The notes below the pieces were generated by a model. The model saw only the letters and a list, made by a program, of their open reading frames with translations, did no database searches and was not told where the DNA came from. A stretch of DNA of 64,000 nt. It comes from Tenodera sinensis. Its lineage: Eukaryota > Arthropoda > Insecta > Mantodea > Mantidae. The DNA is taken from NCBI GenBank assembly GCA_030765045.1, contig CM060964.1:276469888-276533887 (forward strand), in the 5' to 3' direction. Shown in pieces: positions 49,416-59,789 of this stretch (its first letter is position 1; each line of letters starts with the position of its first letter). Position numbers and translations under genes: made by a program.

Positions 49416-50185
49416 GAGAAGAAAATGACAAAAAAAAACGTTAAAAAAGCCAAAATATGACTATATGACCCAAGAGAATTGCATAATTTTAATCATTGAT
49501 AGAATAGTGCTTCACTTACGTTTCCCATGGAAAACATAAAAGACAAAAACCATGACATGTCATAAACTTCTGGGCCCTGATTATCACATTCTTTGCACTT
49601 TAGATTACCGAGCTCATGTTCGCTTTCCAGGGACCTCATTACGTGTATTTTCGATAAGAAGTGGTCTAATATAACACTTCCTCTGAAGTAGCGAGTATAG
49701 CAAACCTTGAAGGGATGATTGAATGTTTAAGACAATAAGGTGCGAAAAGCCACGCCTACCTAGAGACACGTGTGTGGATGTGCATTGTTGTGGAATAGAA
49801 GTGGGTCGGCTTGGTTTCGCAACTTGGCTCAAGGTCTGATGGATTTAGCACAGTCGACCTGGACCAAACCCAGCGCCGGGCACCAGTCTTCTCCTCGCGC
49901 CCATGTGCATCCAGTCGGTGCATCTGTCCTTACCCAGTAAACGCCAACATTTAGTTAAGTCATTCAAATTAATCACTTTAGGCTTGACCGGGACTTCATG
50001 ACCCAATGCTTCTCCTAATATTATCCGTAACCTCCTTTATAAAAAGTATGCAATAAGGGGAGAGGTAGTAAACACGTTTATGACAGAAACTGAGCTTTTT
50101 CTTCACATTGAAAAGTTTATAAAAAACAATGTTAGTACTTTATTTATATCGCTCACCTAAGCTAGAGGAAGCATTACATTTCATC
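49416..50185. other. Unassigned DNA
   Basis: No gene is recognised. A GC-richer stretch at 49800-49935 may be an unknown repeat. Confidence 0.3.
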
Positions 50186-50462
50186 CAGAGGGTAGCCAAG
50201 GTCGTTTAGGTATGATCTCATGAACGGGAGGTGTGCTTTCCAAATCCCGCCAGGACCGTAGTCCCTAACTAAGGATTTCCCCAGGTTTTTCTCCGTCCTC
50301 ACAACTAACAAATGTAGTGAGGTACCCTAAGCTTGGGCCTGCGATATTTCTTTCCCAAATTTCCTTTCCCAATTCATTGTATCATTTCGTGTATTAGCAG
50401 TGTCACCGTTTGTGCTGCCATATTGAGTAAGAGCGGACATAAAGTGGAATATGGAATACCCA
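50186..50462 (+). repeat. Diverged SINE related to family 1
   Basis: An A-box-like GGTAGCCAAGGTCGTTTAGG starts it, and the 3' part (GTATTAGCAGTGTCACCG, GCCATATTGAGTAAGAGCGG) resembles the tail of the SINE at 8209. Confidence 0.45.
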
Positions 50463-50786
50463 AGTTACTGACCTGTTTGGTGCTGATATACAACGGTGTC
50501 TACTAGAAACACATCAGATGTTACTTTCAGAGCTCTGCAAGCAGCCTTGTCCGATCTGTGCCAAATGGTGTTCGAGTGTGACTGATTATCTCATTATCTG
50601 ATTTTACAGATTTTACAGGTAAATGGTTAAATATTTATGAAAAATATTTGAGTGCATATTATAGATGTAAACTAATATTACGATTATAACAAAGGTTGAA
50701 GCATCCGTGCTGCACAGATCTTTCGTTTTTATTTTATTTTATTTTATTTTCGTGCAGTAACACTGCTTGTTTCAATATGGCGTGGT

Positions 50787-51496
50787 GGGTAATATGGAAT
50801 ATGGATATCCCATATTGCCCTCCATTTATACGAAGTATTCTATAACCTGCATTGTTTCTGATGAATACAATTTATAGCTTTATAACTCTTTACAATACAT
50901 TTAATTTTTTCTGCAGAAATGCCAAACAAACGTCACAGCAATGGGGAGAAGATATTCCCTCGGATGGAGATGCAGAGTGTACTTTCTGTAGTGGCAAGTT
51001 TTCAAACGATAGAAAAAGGAAAGTTTGAGTCCAGTGCCTAATGTGTAACATGTGGGCACATAACGCGAGCGCAGAAGCGGAAAATCTTGATTATGTTTGC
51101 GATTTCTGCAAATACATTTTTCAATGCAAAATAAAACCAGCACTATATTTTGTAGCTTGTGTTCATACTATTGTAATCCAATTCAGTGCATTATTATGTG
51201 ATAAAAAGTTTTAGCAGGAAATAAATAAATTCTTATGTAAACTTGTTACTTGAAAAAATTATTAACTGGAAAATTTATGTAGTATTCCATATTACATTTC
51301 CTATTCCATATTATCCACAACAAAGAATTGGATACTTTTTATCGAAAATTAATAACAAATTTTAATTTTTTGTTCGAAGTAATTTATGAGAAGTTTCAAG
51401 GAAGGTTCAATTTATTCACTCAAAACATAATTAGTCAAATTATAATACTATTGCCTCAAATGTGACGGAAATAAAAACTGGTATTCCATATTACCC
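50787..51496 (+). mobile_element. Internally deleted transposon with GGGTAATATGGAATA ends
   Basis: GGGTAATATGGAAT at 50787 and its reverse complement ATTCCATATTACCC ending at 51496 bound a 710-bp unit. Inside is a PHD-like coding remnant. Extra copies of the TATTCCATATTA word lie near 51284 and 51306. The target-site duplication is not clear. Confidence 0.5.
50917..51112 (+). pseudogene. PHD-finger-like C-terminus of a transposase
   Basis: Immediately after an acceptor-like TTTTTTCTGCAG, the plus-strand frame reads ECTFCSGKFSNDRKRKV, a stop, then VQCLMCNMWAHNASA and YVCDFC. The pattern C-x2-C, then C-x2-C-x4-H, then C-x2-C is that of the PHD-like tail of some insect pogo/Tigger-type transposases. 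One expected Cys is Ser and there is a premature TGA, so it is broken. The rest of the transposase is absent. Confidence 0.55.
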
Positions 51497-51551
51497 GAAC
51501 TTCAACTAAAAAACGCTTCACCCAGAGTTCCATATCCACATGTACTGAAAT

Positions 51552-51583
51552 GGGACAAAAAAAAAAAAAAAAAAAAAAAAAAA
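51552..51583. repeat. Poly(A) run, about 32 bp
   Basis: A homopolymer between two degenerate segments. It could be a retroposon tail, but the body is not identifiable. Confidence 0.85.
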
Positions 51584-51663
51584 AGCCGAATAAAAATATC
51601 ATAAAGAGTCAGATGTCTTTCTCTACCCATGACAAGTGCAGGTGCCTTTATCCGTTATTTATA

Positions 51664-52911
51664 AAGTTGTCTCATAAGTAATGTCGGCTTTTTGATTTTG
51701 GTGTTTTGGAAAATTTATTTTGGTTTCTTTGGTTTGGCTATGCTATTTACAGGATGCCATGGCTACTGTTGTGCACATTGCGAGGATGTATCAGTCTTCA
51801 TTTGTTAATAAACAATCACAAAATGGGAATAACAATGTTTGAACTTAGAGTCCTAAAGCACTACTGGAAACAAGTTCATAAAGCCACTGGTGCAGCTCGA
51901 AGGATATGTGAAGTGAAAGGAGAAGGTGTAAGTGAGCGTGTGGCACAACGATGGTTCCAACATTTCAACAATGGAGACGAAAACACTAATGATTTGCAAC
52001 GTTGTGGAAGACCTAAAGTATGGAATATTGAGGATACACCCCAAGTTTTGCGAGAAAATCCGCAAAAAAGTACTCTAGGCTTTCAGAAGAACTTGGTGCA
52101 TTAACAGATACCATACATCGCCACATTAAGACACTTGGAAAATCATACAGAAGCTGTAGATCTGTACCTCATGAACTGACACCTCTACAGGCTCAACGTA
52201 GAGTGGATATCTGTCATCAGCTTATCCGTAATCCCATGGATGATAGATTTGTCAGGAGAATTGTCACTTATGATGAAAAATGGTCATATTATCGAAACCC
52301 TGATGCCTAGAAACACTGGCTTGGTCCCCACCAACCTGCCAAAGTCATCGTTAAAAAAATCGGTTAGGTCCCAACGTAATGTTGTGTGTCTGGTGGAATT
52401 TTGAAGGCGTGATTCACTGGGAGTTTGTTCCAAACGGGCGGGCGATTGATACGGATCTTTATTCTCAACAACTGAAGCGAGTTCATGAAATTTTGAGATG
52501 GAGATACCCCGCATTAGTTAACCAAAATAGAGTTCTATTGCAACAGGACAATGCAAGACCCCATACTTCACGAACAGCCATGGAAAAAAATCAGGAATTG
52601 GGAGGAATCGAACTGCTACCACACCCAACATACAGCCCTGATCTCGCACCATCAGATTATCATCTTTTTCGATTCATGTCCCATTTTCTACGTGGAAGAA
52701 ATTTTGACAACATTGAAGCAGTGCAAGTGGGTCTCACCCAATTCTTCACATCAAAAACCAGAGACTGGTACCATCGTGGGATAGTAAACCTCGCTGAAAG
52801 ATGGCTCAAGACCATAAAATCTAATGGTCTTTGAAGATCAGTTGATTGCTTATCAGAACACATTTCAAATAATTGTTTTTCTTAGAAAACAACATTACTT
52901 AAGAGACAGTA
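51664..52911 (+). mobile_element. mariner transposon, near full length
   Basis: Terminal inverted repeats of about 25-28 bp bound it (left TTGTCTCATAAGTAATGTCG, right complement CTGTCTCTTAAGTAATGTTG). TA dinucleotides flank at 51662 and 52910, the canonical mariner target. Total length of about 1.25 kb matches mariner. It encloses a damaged transposase. Confidence 0.85.
51823..52834 (+). pseudogene. mariner transposase, inactivated
   Basis: The N-terminal helix-turn-helix region (from about 51823) includes ARRICEVKGEGVSERVAQRW and CGRPKVW. The first catalytic Asp lies in TYDEKW near 52270, the second in QQDNARPH (codon 52547) and the third in YSPDLAPSDYHLF (codon 52655). The last two are separated by 35 residues, one more than the usual D34D. 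The C-terminus ends at 52834. At least one frameshift near 52060-52100 and stops near 52308, 52366 and 52377 disrupt the frame, so no active enzyme is made from this copy. The final 151-codon frame (52379-52834) is open. Confidence 0.85.
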
Positions 52912-53224
52912 TCTATATTACAGTATTTTACGATATATTTTGCCCAGGATTGATTTCAAATTAAGGAATTATAACTTAATTACATACGGAAGCAGCATTT
53001 AAACGTTTGGTCTCTGTAGCAAGCTTGTGCGATGAAAATAAAGAAAAATTAGGATGCGTTACATTTCCATGACTTCTTAATACATATAAACCTTCATTAC
53101 TCATTTGCACACTTCGTTGTAAGTATAGAATGCATTAAACTAAAACGATAGTACGATAGGAAAAATAAACCAGACGAAACACTGGCGATTTGCTGTTGAC
53201 AAAAGAACAAGGTATTTGAAAATT
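52912..53224. other. Unassigned DNA
   Basis: No supported feature. Confidence 0.35.
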
Positions 53225-53728
53225 CCAGCCAATAGGTAAGAATTTTCGGAAATGGTTAGCGCCACAGAACTTTATTTGACACAAACTGTGTCTTTTGATG
53301 AGATCTGCATTCTTTTATGTAGAAGGTTGTGCCTATCTCTTGCGGTTTACCATTTATGCGCAAATTATTAATAATGAACAGGGCTCTGAAGGTGATTCAG
53401 GGAATCGCAAGATACACATTTCATTTGTCATGAAAATAACTTAAGCATGTGGTATTTTAATCAAAATCGTCATAGCCATTTTTGAGAAAATCAATATTTT
53501 GGCAGCTTTTTCTATTTAAAGGGTAGTTTAGGATGGAGGACTTTCTTAAAAATATTCGTTTCGTGTACTTCGAAGACGCTGAACTTAAGCACAAAGTTTG
53601 GTATCTAACCGCCTTTTCGTTTTTGAGTTAAATTGTTCAAAGACAGAGAAGGGCGCACGCACAAACACATACACACACGTGGGCACACAGGTACACTGGC
53701 ACACAGGCACACAAGCGCACCGGCACAC
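53225..53728 (+). repeat. Microsatellite-slot repeat, copy 7 (5' and middle part)
   Basis: Family blocks appear in order: TGCGGTTTACCATTTATGCG (about 53340), GCCATTTTTGAGAAAATCAA (about 53475), AAAGGGTAGTTTAGGATGG (about 53518), CGCCTTTTCGTTTTTGAGTT (about 53610). The slot starts as (CA)n-like DNA and becomes the GTCC array. The 3' family end is not found beyond 58042. Confidence 0.75.
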
Positions 53729-56700
53729 ATCCATCCATCCGTCCATGCGTCCGTCCGTCAGTCCGTCAGTCCGTCAGTCCGTCATTCCGTCCGTCAGTCC
53801 GTCATTCCGTCCGTCAGTCCGTCCGTCCGTCAGTCCGTCAGTCCATCAGTCCGTCCATCCGTCCGTTCTTCCGTTCGTCCGTCAGTCCGTCTGTCCGTCC
53901 GCCAGTCCCTCAGTCAGTTCGTCCGTCCTTCCGTCCGTCAGTCCGTCCGTCCCTCCGGTCGTCCGTCCGCCAGTCCCTCAGTCAGTTGGTCCATCCTTCC
54001 GTCCGTCAGTCCGTCCGTCCATCAGTCCGTCCTTCCGTCAGTCCGTCCGTCAGTCCGTCCATCAGTCCGTCAGTCAGTCCGCCAGTCCGTCCGTCAGTCC
54101 GTCCATCAGTCCGTCCGTCCATCCTTCCGTCCGTCAGTCCATCCATCAGTCAGTCCGTCCGTCAATCCGTCCTTCCGTCAGTCCGTCCGTCAGTCCGTCC
54201 GTCAGTCCGTCAGTCCGTCCGTCAGGCCGTCAGTCACTCCGTCCGTCAGTCCGTCCTTCCGTCAGTCCGTCAGTCAGTCCGTCCGTCAGTCAGTCCGTCC
54301 GTCAGTCAGTTCGTTTTTCCGTCCGTCAGTCCGTCCATCGGTCAGTCCGTCCGTCAATCCGTCCTTCCGTCCGTCAGTCCGTCCGTCAGTCCGTCCGTCA
54401 GTCCGTCCGTCAGTCCGTCCGTCAGTCCGTCCGTCCTTCCGTCCGTCAGTCCGTCCGTCTGTCCGCCCGTCAGTCAGTCCGCCAGTCCGTCAGTCCGTCC
54501 GTCGGTCCGTCCGTCCGTCCGTCAGGCAGTCCGTCCGTCAGTCCGTCCGTCCCTCCGGTCGTCCGTCCGCCAGTCCCTCAGTCAGTTGGTCCATCCTTCC
54601 GTCCGTCAGTCCGTCCTTCCGTCCGTCAGTCCGTCCTTCCGTCTGTCAGTCCGTCCGTCAGTCAGTCCGTCCGTCAGTCCGTCCTTCCATCAGTCCGTCC
54701 ATCAGTTCGTCAGTCAGTCCGTCAGTCCGTCCGTCAGTCCGTCAGTCCGTCAGTCCGTCCGTCAGTCCGTCCGTCAGTCCGTCCGTCCGTCCTTCAGTCC
54801 GTCAGTCCGTCCATCAGTCAGTCCGTCCGTCAATCCCTCCTTCCGTCAGTCCGTCCGTCAGTCCGTCCGTCAGTCAGTCCGCCAGTCCGTCAGTAAGTCC
54901 GTCAGTCCGTCCGTCAGTCCGTCCGTCAGTCACTCCGTCCGTCAGTACGTACTTCCGTCAGTCCGTCAGTCCATCCGTCAGTCCGTCCGTCAGTCCGTCC
55001 GTCAGTCCGTCCGTCAGTCCGTCAGTCCGTCCGTCAGTCAGTCCGTCCGTCCGTCAGTCGGTCCTTCCGTCCGTCAGTCAGTCCATCCTTCCGTCAGTCA
55101 GTCCGTCCGTCAGTCCGTGCTTCCGTCAGTCCGTCAGTCAGTCCGTTAGCCCGTCCTTCCGTCCGTCAGTCAGTCCTTCAGTCAGTCAGTCAGTTCATCC
55201 GTCAGTCAGACCGTCCTTCCGTCAGTCCGTCCGTCAGTCCGTCCGTCAGTCCGTCCTTCCGTCAGTCCGTCCGTCCGTCAGTCCGTCAGTCAGTCCGTCC
55301 GTCAGTCAGTCCGTCCTTCCGTCAGTCCGTCAGTCAGTCCGTCCGACAGTCCGTCCTTCCGTCAGTCCGTCCTTCAGTCCGTCAGTCAGTCTGTCCGTCA
55401 GTCCATCCGTCAGTCTGTCAGCCCGTCCTTCCGTCAGTCCGTCCTTCCGTCAGTCCGCTCTTCCATCAGTCCGTCCGTCAGTCCGTCCTTCAGTCCGTCC
55501 TTCCGTCAGTCCGTCAGTCCGTCCTTCCGTCAGTCCGCCCTTCCGTCAGTCCGCCCTTCCGTAAGTCCATCCTTCCTTCAGTCCGTCAATCCGTCCTTCC
55601 GTCAGTCCGTCCGTCAATCCGTCCTTCCGTCAGTCCGTCCGTCAGTCCGTCTGTCAGTCCGTCCTTCCGTCAGTTGGTCCTTCCGTCAGTCCGTCCGTCC
55701 GTCAGTCCGTCCTTCCGTCCGTCAGTCAGTCCGTCCGTCCGTCAGTCCGTCAATCCATCCGTCAGTCCGTCAGTTCGTCCGTCAGTCCATCCGTCAGTCC
55801 GTCCGTCAGTCAGTTCGTCCGTCAGTCCATCCGTCAGTCTGTCAGCCCGTCCGTCAGTCCGTCCGTCCGTCAGTCCGTCCGTCAGTCCGTCAGTCCATCC
55901 GTCAGTCCGTCAGTCCGTACGTCCGTCCGTCCGTCAGTCCGCTCGTCCGTCCGTCCTTCCGTCAGTCCGTCCGTCAGTCCGTCCGTCAGTCCGTCCGTCA
56001 GTCACTCCGTCCGTCAGTACGTCCTTCCGTCAGTCCGTCAGTCCATCCGTCAGTCCGTCCGTCAGTCCGTCCGTCAGTCCGTCAGTCCGTCCGTCAGTCA
56101 GTCCGTCCGTCCGTCAGTCGGTCCTTCCTTCCGTCAGTCAGTCCATCCTTCCGTCAGTCAGTCCGTCCGTCAGTCCGTGCTTCCGTCAGTCCGTCAGTCA
56201 GTCCGTTAGCCCGTCCTTCTGTCCGTCAGTCAGTCCTTCAGTCAGTCAGTCAGTTCATCCGTCAGTCAGACCGTCCTTCCGTCAGTCCGTCCGTCAGTCC
56301 GTCCGTCAGTCCGTCCTTCCGTCAGTCCGTCCGTCCGTCAGTCCGTCAGTCAGTCCGTCCGTCAGTCCGTCCTTCAGTCAGTCCGTCCTTCCGTCAGTCC
56401 GTAAGTCAGTCCGTCCGACAGTCCATCCTTCCGTCAGTCCGTCCTTCAGTCCGTCAGTCAGTCTGTCCGTCAGTCCATCCCTCAGTCTGTCAGCCCGTCC
56501 TTCCGTCAGTCCGCTCTTCCATCAGTCCGTCCGTCAGTCCGTCCTTCAGTCCGTCCTTCCGTCAGTCCGTCAGTCCGTCCTTCCGTCAGTCCGCCCTTCC
56601 GTCAGTCCGCCCTTCCGTAAGTCCATCCTTCCTTCAGTCCGTCAATCCGTCCTTCCGTCAGTCCGTCCGTCAATCCGTCCTTCCGTCAGTCCGTCCGTCA

Positions 56701-58042
56701 GTCCGTCTGTCAGTCCGTCCTTCCGTCAGTTCGTCCTTCCGTCAGTCCGTCCGTCCGTCAGTCCGTCCTTCCGTCCGTCAGTCAGTCCGTCCGTCCGTCA
56801 GTCCGTCAATCCATCCGTCAGTCCGTCAGTTCGTCCGTCAGTCCATCCGTCAGTCCGTCCGTCAGTCAGTTCGTCCGTCAGTCCATCCGTCAGTCTGTCA
56901 GCCCGTCCGTCAGTCCGTCCGTCCGTCAGTCCGTCCGTCAGTCCGTCAGTCCATCCGTCAGTCCGTCAGTCCGTACGTCCGTCCGTCCGTCAGTCCGCTC
57001 GTCCGTCCGTCATTCTGTCAGTCCGTCCGTCAGTCCGTCTGTCAGTCCGTCCGTCTGTCAGTCCATCAGTCCGTCCGTCAGTGCGTCCGTCTGTCCATCC
57101 GTCAGTCCGTCAGTCAGTCCGTCAGTCAGTCAGTTCATCCGTCAGTCAGACCGTCCTTCCGTCAGTCCGTCCGTCAGTCCGTCCGTCAGTCCGTCCTTCC
57201 GTCAGTCCGTCCGTCAGTCCGTCCTTCCGTCAGTCCGTCCGTCAGTCCGTCCGTCCGTCAGTCCGTCCGTCAGTCCGTCCTTCCGTCAGTCCGTCCGTCA
57301 GTCCGTCCGTCAGTCCGTCAGTCAGTCCGTCCTTTCGTCAGTCCGTCCTTCCGTCAGTCCGTCAGTCAGTCCGTCCTTCCGTCAGTCCGTCCTTCCGTCA
57401 GTCCGTCCGTCAGTCCGTCAGTCAGTCTGTCCGTCAGTCCGTCCGTCAGTCCATCCGTCAGTCTGTCAGTCCGTCCTTCCGTCAGTCCGTCCGTCAGTCC
57501 GTCCTTCCGTCAGTCCGCTCTTCCATCAGTCCGTCCGTCAGTCCGTCCTTCAGTCCGTCCTTCAGTCCATCCTTCCGTCAGTCCGTCAGTCCATCCGTCA
57601 GTCCGTCCGTCAGTCAGTCTGTCCGTCAATCCATCCTTCCGTCAGTCTGTCCGTCAGTCCGTCCGTCAGTCCGTCTGTCAGTCCGTCCTTCCGTCAGTTC
57701 GTCCTTCCGTCAGTCCGTCCTTCCGTCCGTCAGTCAGTCCGTCCGTCCGTCAGTCCGTCCTTCCGTCCGTCAGTCAGTCCGTCCGTCAGTCCGTCAGTCC
57801 GTCCGTCAGTCCGTCCGTCAGTCAGTTCGTCCGTCAGTCCATCCGTCAGTCTGTCAGTCCGTCCGTCAGTCCGTCCGTCAGTCCGTCCGTCAGTCCGTCT
57901 GTCAGTCCGTCCGTCTGTCAGTCCATCAGTCCGTCCGTCCGTCCGTCAGTCAGTGCGTCCGTCAGTCCATCCGTCAGTCCGTCAGTCTGTCCGTCCGTCA
58001 GTCCGTCCGTCTGTCCATCCGTCCCCCCTTCCTCCATCCATT
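53729..58042. repeat. (GTCC/GTCA)n tetranucleotide array, 4.3 kb
   Basis: GTCC and GTCA units with CTTCC and CATCC variants. Internal higher-order copies are evident: the block at 53941-54010 recurs at 54541 (offset 600), and the region about 54931-55960 recurs at about 56003-57010 (offset about 1,060-1,072). Units contain no stop codon, so open frames up to 790 codons of S-V-R-P and S-V-S-P arise. I do not call them genes. Confidence 0.95.
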
Positions 58043-59617
58043 GTAAAATTGTAGGCATAGTATTTTTAGACATGAAGTAATAAACAGAACATTTTGACCA
58101 AAATGCCCAAATATACGAGTATTTACCGTCTTAAATTCTACCAGATTCATTATCATCTTTCCATTCATCCATTTTGCCTGCTTTTCGTATCATCCTCTTT
58201 CTCACTCATACCTTGTGCCGGGATAACCACCCGCTTCCAGGTCTTCACTCTGTCCGGTCCATACGTTTGTCTGCTCCCCGACAGGCGTTTGACCCTAGGC
58301 ACTGGTTTGCAAGTCCTAGGGGGTGCCAGTGAAACGATGAGGGTAATCAGATAAAGTAGAACAAGAACAAGAAAATTCTACCAGCTTTATTTACGTAGAC
58401 TGAACGAAACATATTTGTTTCTACTGCAGAACTAGAAGTGGCTGTAAAATGAAATCATAAGTATATGTCCTAGTTTACCACGTTATTAGAACTTTAGAAA
58501 GTGCTTCAGTTATACCAAAAACAAACATTTCACGTGCTTTGTATAACATTAGTAGCAAGAAAGTAAACGTTCTTGACCTGCACGCAAGGCAATGTTTCCG
58601 CACATATAAACCTATACTAGAGAACCATGCATGGAGTCGAATTACTAAACAGCTACAAGTTCACAAAGTTCTGCACACTCTTCTGCTTGGCAAAACTTGT
58701 CTCGACCCTACAAAACTTCGGTTACCTGCGTTCCTGCTGCATCTCCCTGATAAGTTATCCATTCACGTAGAGAATATAAGTGTTACATTGAAATATACAT
58801 TTGTACGCCAGAGGGTTCTTACGCAATTTGAGATAGGTAAGTATAGGCTGACCTAGGTAGGGGCTAAGACGGCCTATAGCAACCTCATCTTAATTGCAGA
58901 ACGGTTTACAAATAGTATTACTCTGCTAAAGTCAAAATGTACACTTTTATTCACTTAAATCGGACGGCGTTTATTCGTTCATAGTCAATGGTTGAATTTA
59001 TTACACTAATCGACTTCATCTCAAAAGTGGCCGGTCTTACTGGAAAAGAGAGAGAAGAAATTGTAGAATGAAGTATCTTCCGGGCTGCTATGCCGTGGTC
59101 TGCTGGAGATCTGTCAGACGCCGGCCGTGAAAGCCTACGTAGCTTTAAGAGAGAAGAAAGGTCATATGAAATATGCCTCACATTGACTATTAATAAATTC
59201 TGAATAATGTTTAATCTCTCATATAATGTACATCCACAACCTATAGCAAAACTCAGTAATCAGATTACTTGAATATCATGTTTAAACGGCATATTTATTT
59301 AATGCCTTACTTAATAAGTTTTCTCAAAATTTAACTTTATCTTTTCATCAAAAGAATAATTCGTGGATTGCTTATAATTATGAATTTTGAAAACTTAGAA
59401 ATTAAGGTGTTCTGTGTGTGACTACAATTTTACATTCTGCTGATTGGCGAAGCATACAGAAATCACATTAAGATTTCCATAAACAATATCCGAATCCATC
59501 TGCGAAGTGAATCCGCATTACAGATGTGTATTTAGTATGTTAACCTTTCAAGTTTCAAAAAAAATATCTAATACACGCCACTGACACATATTTAGCAAGG
59601 CTCGCAACGGCCAGTGT
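58043..59617. other. Unassigned DNA with one orphan open frame
   Basis: The frame at 58539-58856 (105 codons) ends beside a donor-like AGGTAAGTATAGG, so an exon is conceivable. It has no family motif, composition bias or promoter that I can point to. The rest shows nothing. Confidence 0.2.
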
Positions 59618-59785
59618 CACTTGCGGGATTCGTAGCGGACAAAGCGGCCTTTCGGCGGGTTTCCTCTGGGTTCTTCTGCTTCCTCCGCCATCTAATTCCA
59701 CCGGTGCTGTATCTTCATTCCATGTACCATCAGTGTCACCGCCTGCAATGCCGCAGTAGTAAAAGCAGCTATTAAACATCACAAA
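59618..59785 (+). repeat. SINE family 1, 3' fragment
   Basis: Aligns with 8279-8445 through GGCGGGTTTCCTCTGGGTTC, CATCTAATTCCACCGGTGCT, TCTTCATTCCATGTACCATC and CAGTAGTAAAAGCAGC. The tRNA-like head is missing. The CCTA array begins directly at its 3' end. Confidence 0.8.
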
Positions 59786-59789
59786 AATG

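Noticed and set aside
53598..58046. Open frames of up to 790 codons (Ser-Val-Arg/Ser-Pro repeats)
   Set aside because: They are produced by a tetranucleotide array whose units contain no stop codon, and similar frames exist in all plus-strand phases. There is no start context, promoter or non-repeat domain.
58539..58856. 105-codon frame ending near a splice-donor-like site
   Set aside because: No homology that I recognise and no promoter or acceptor. Too weak to call an exon.
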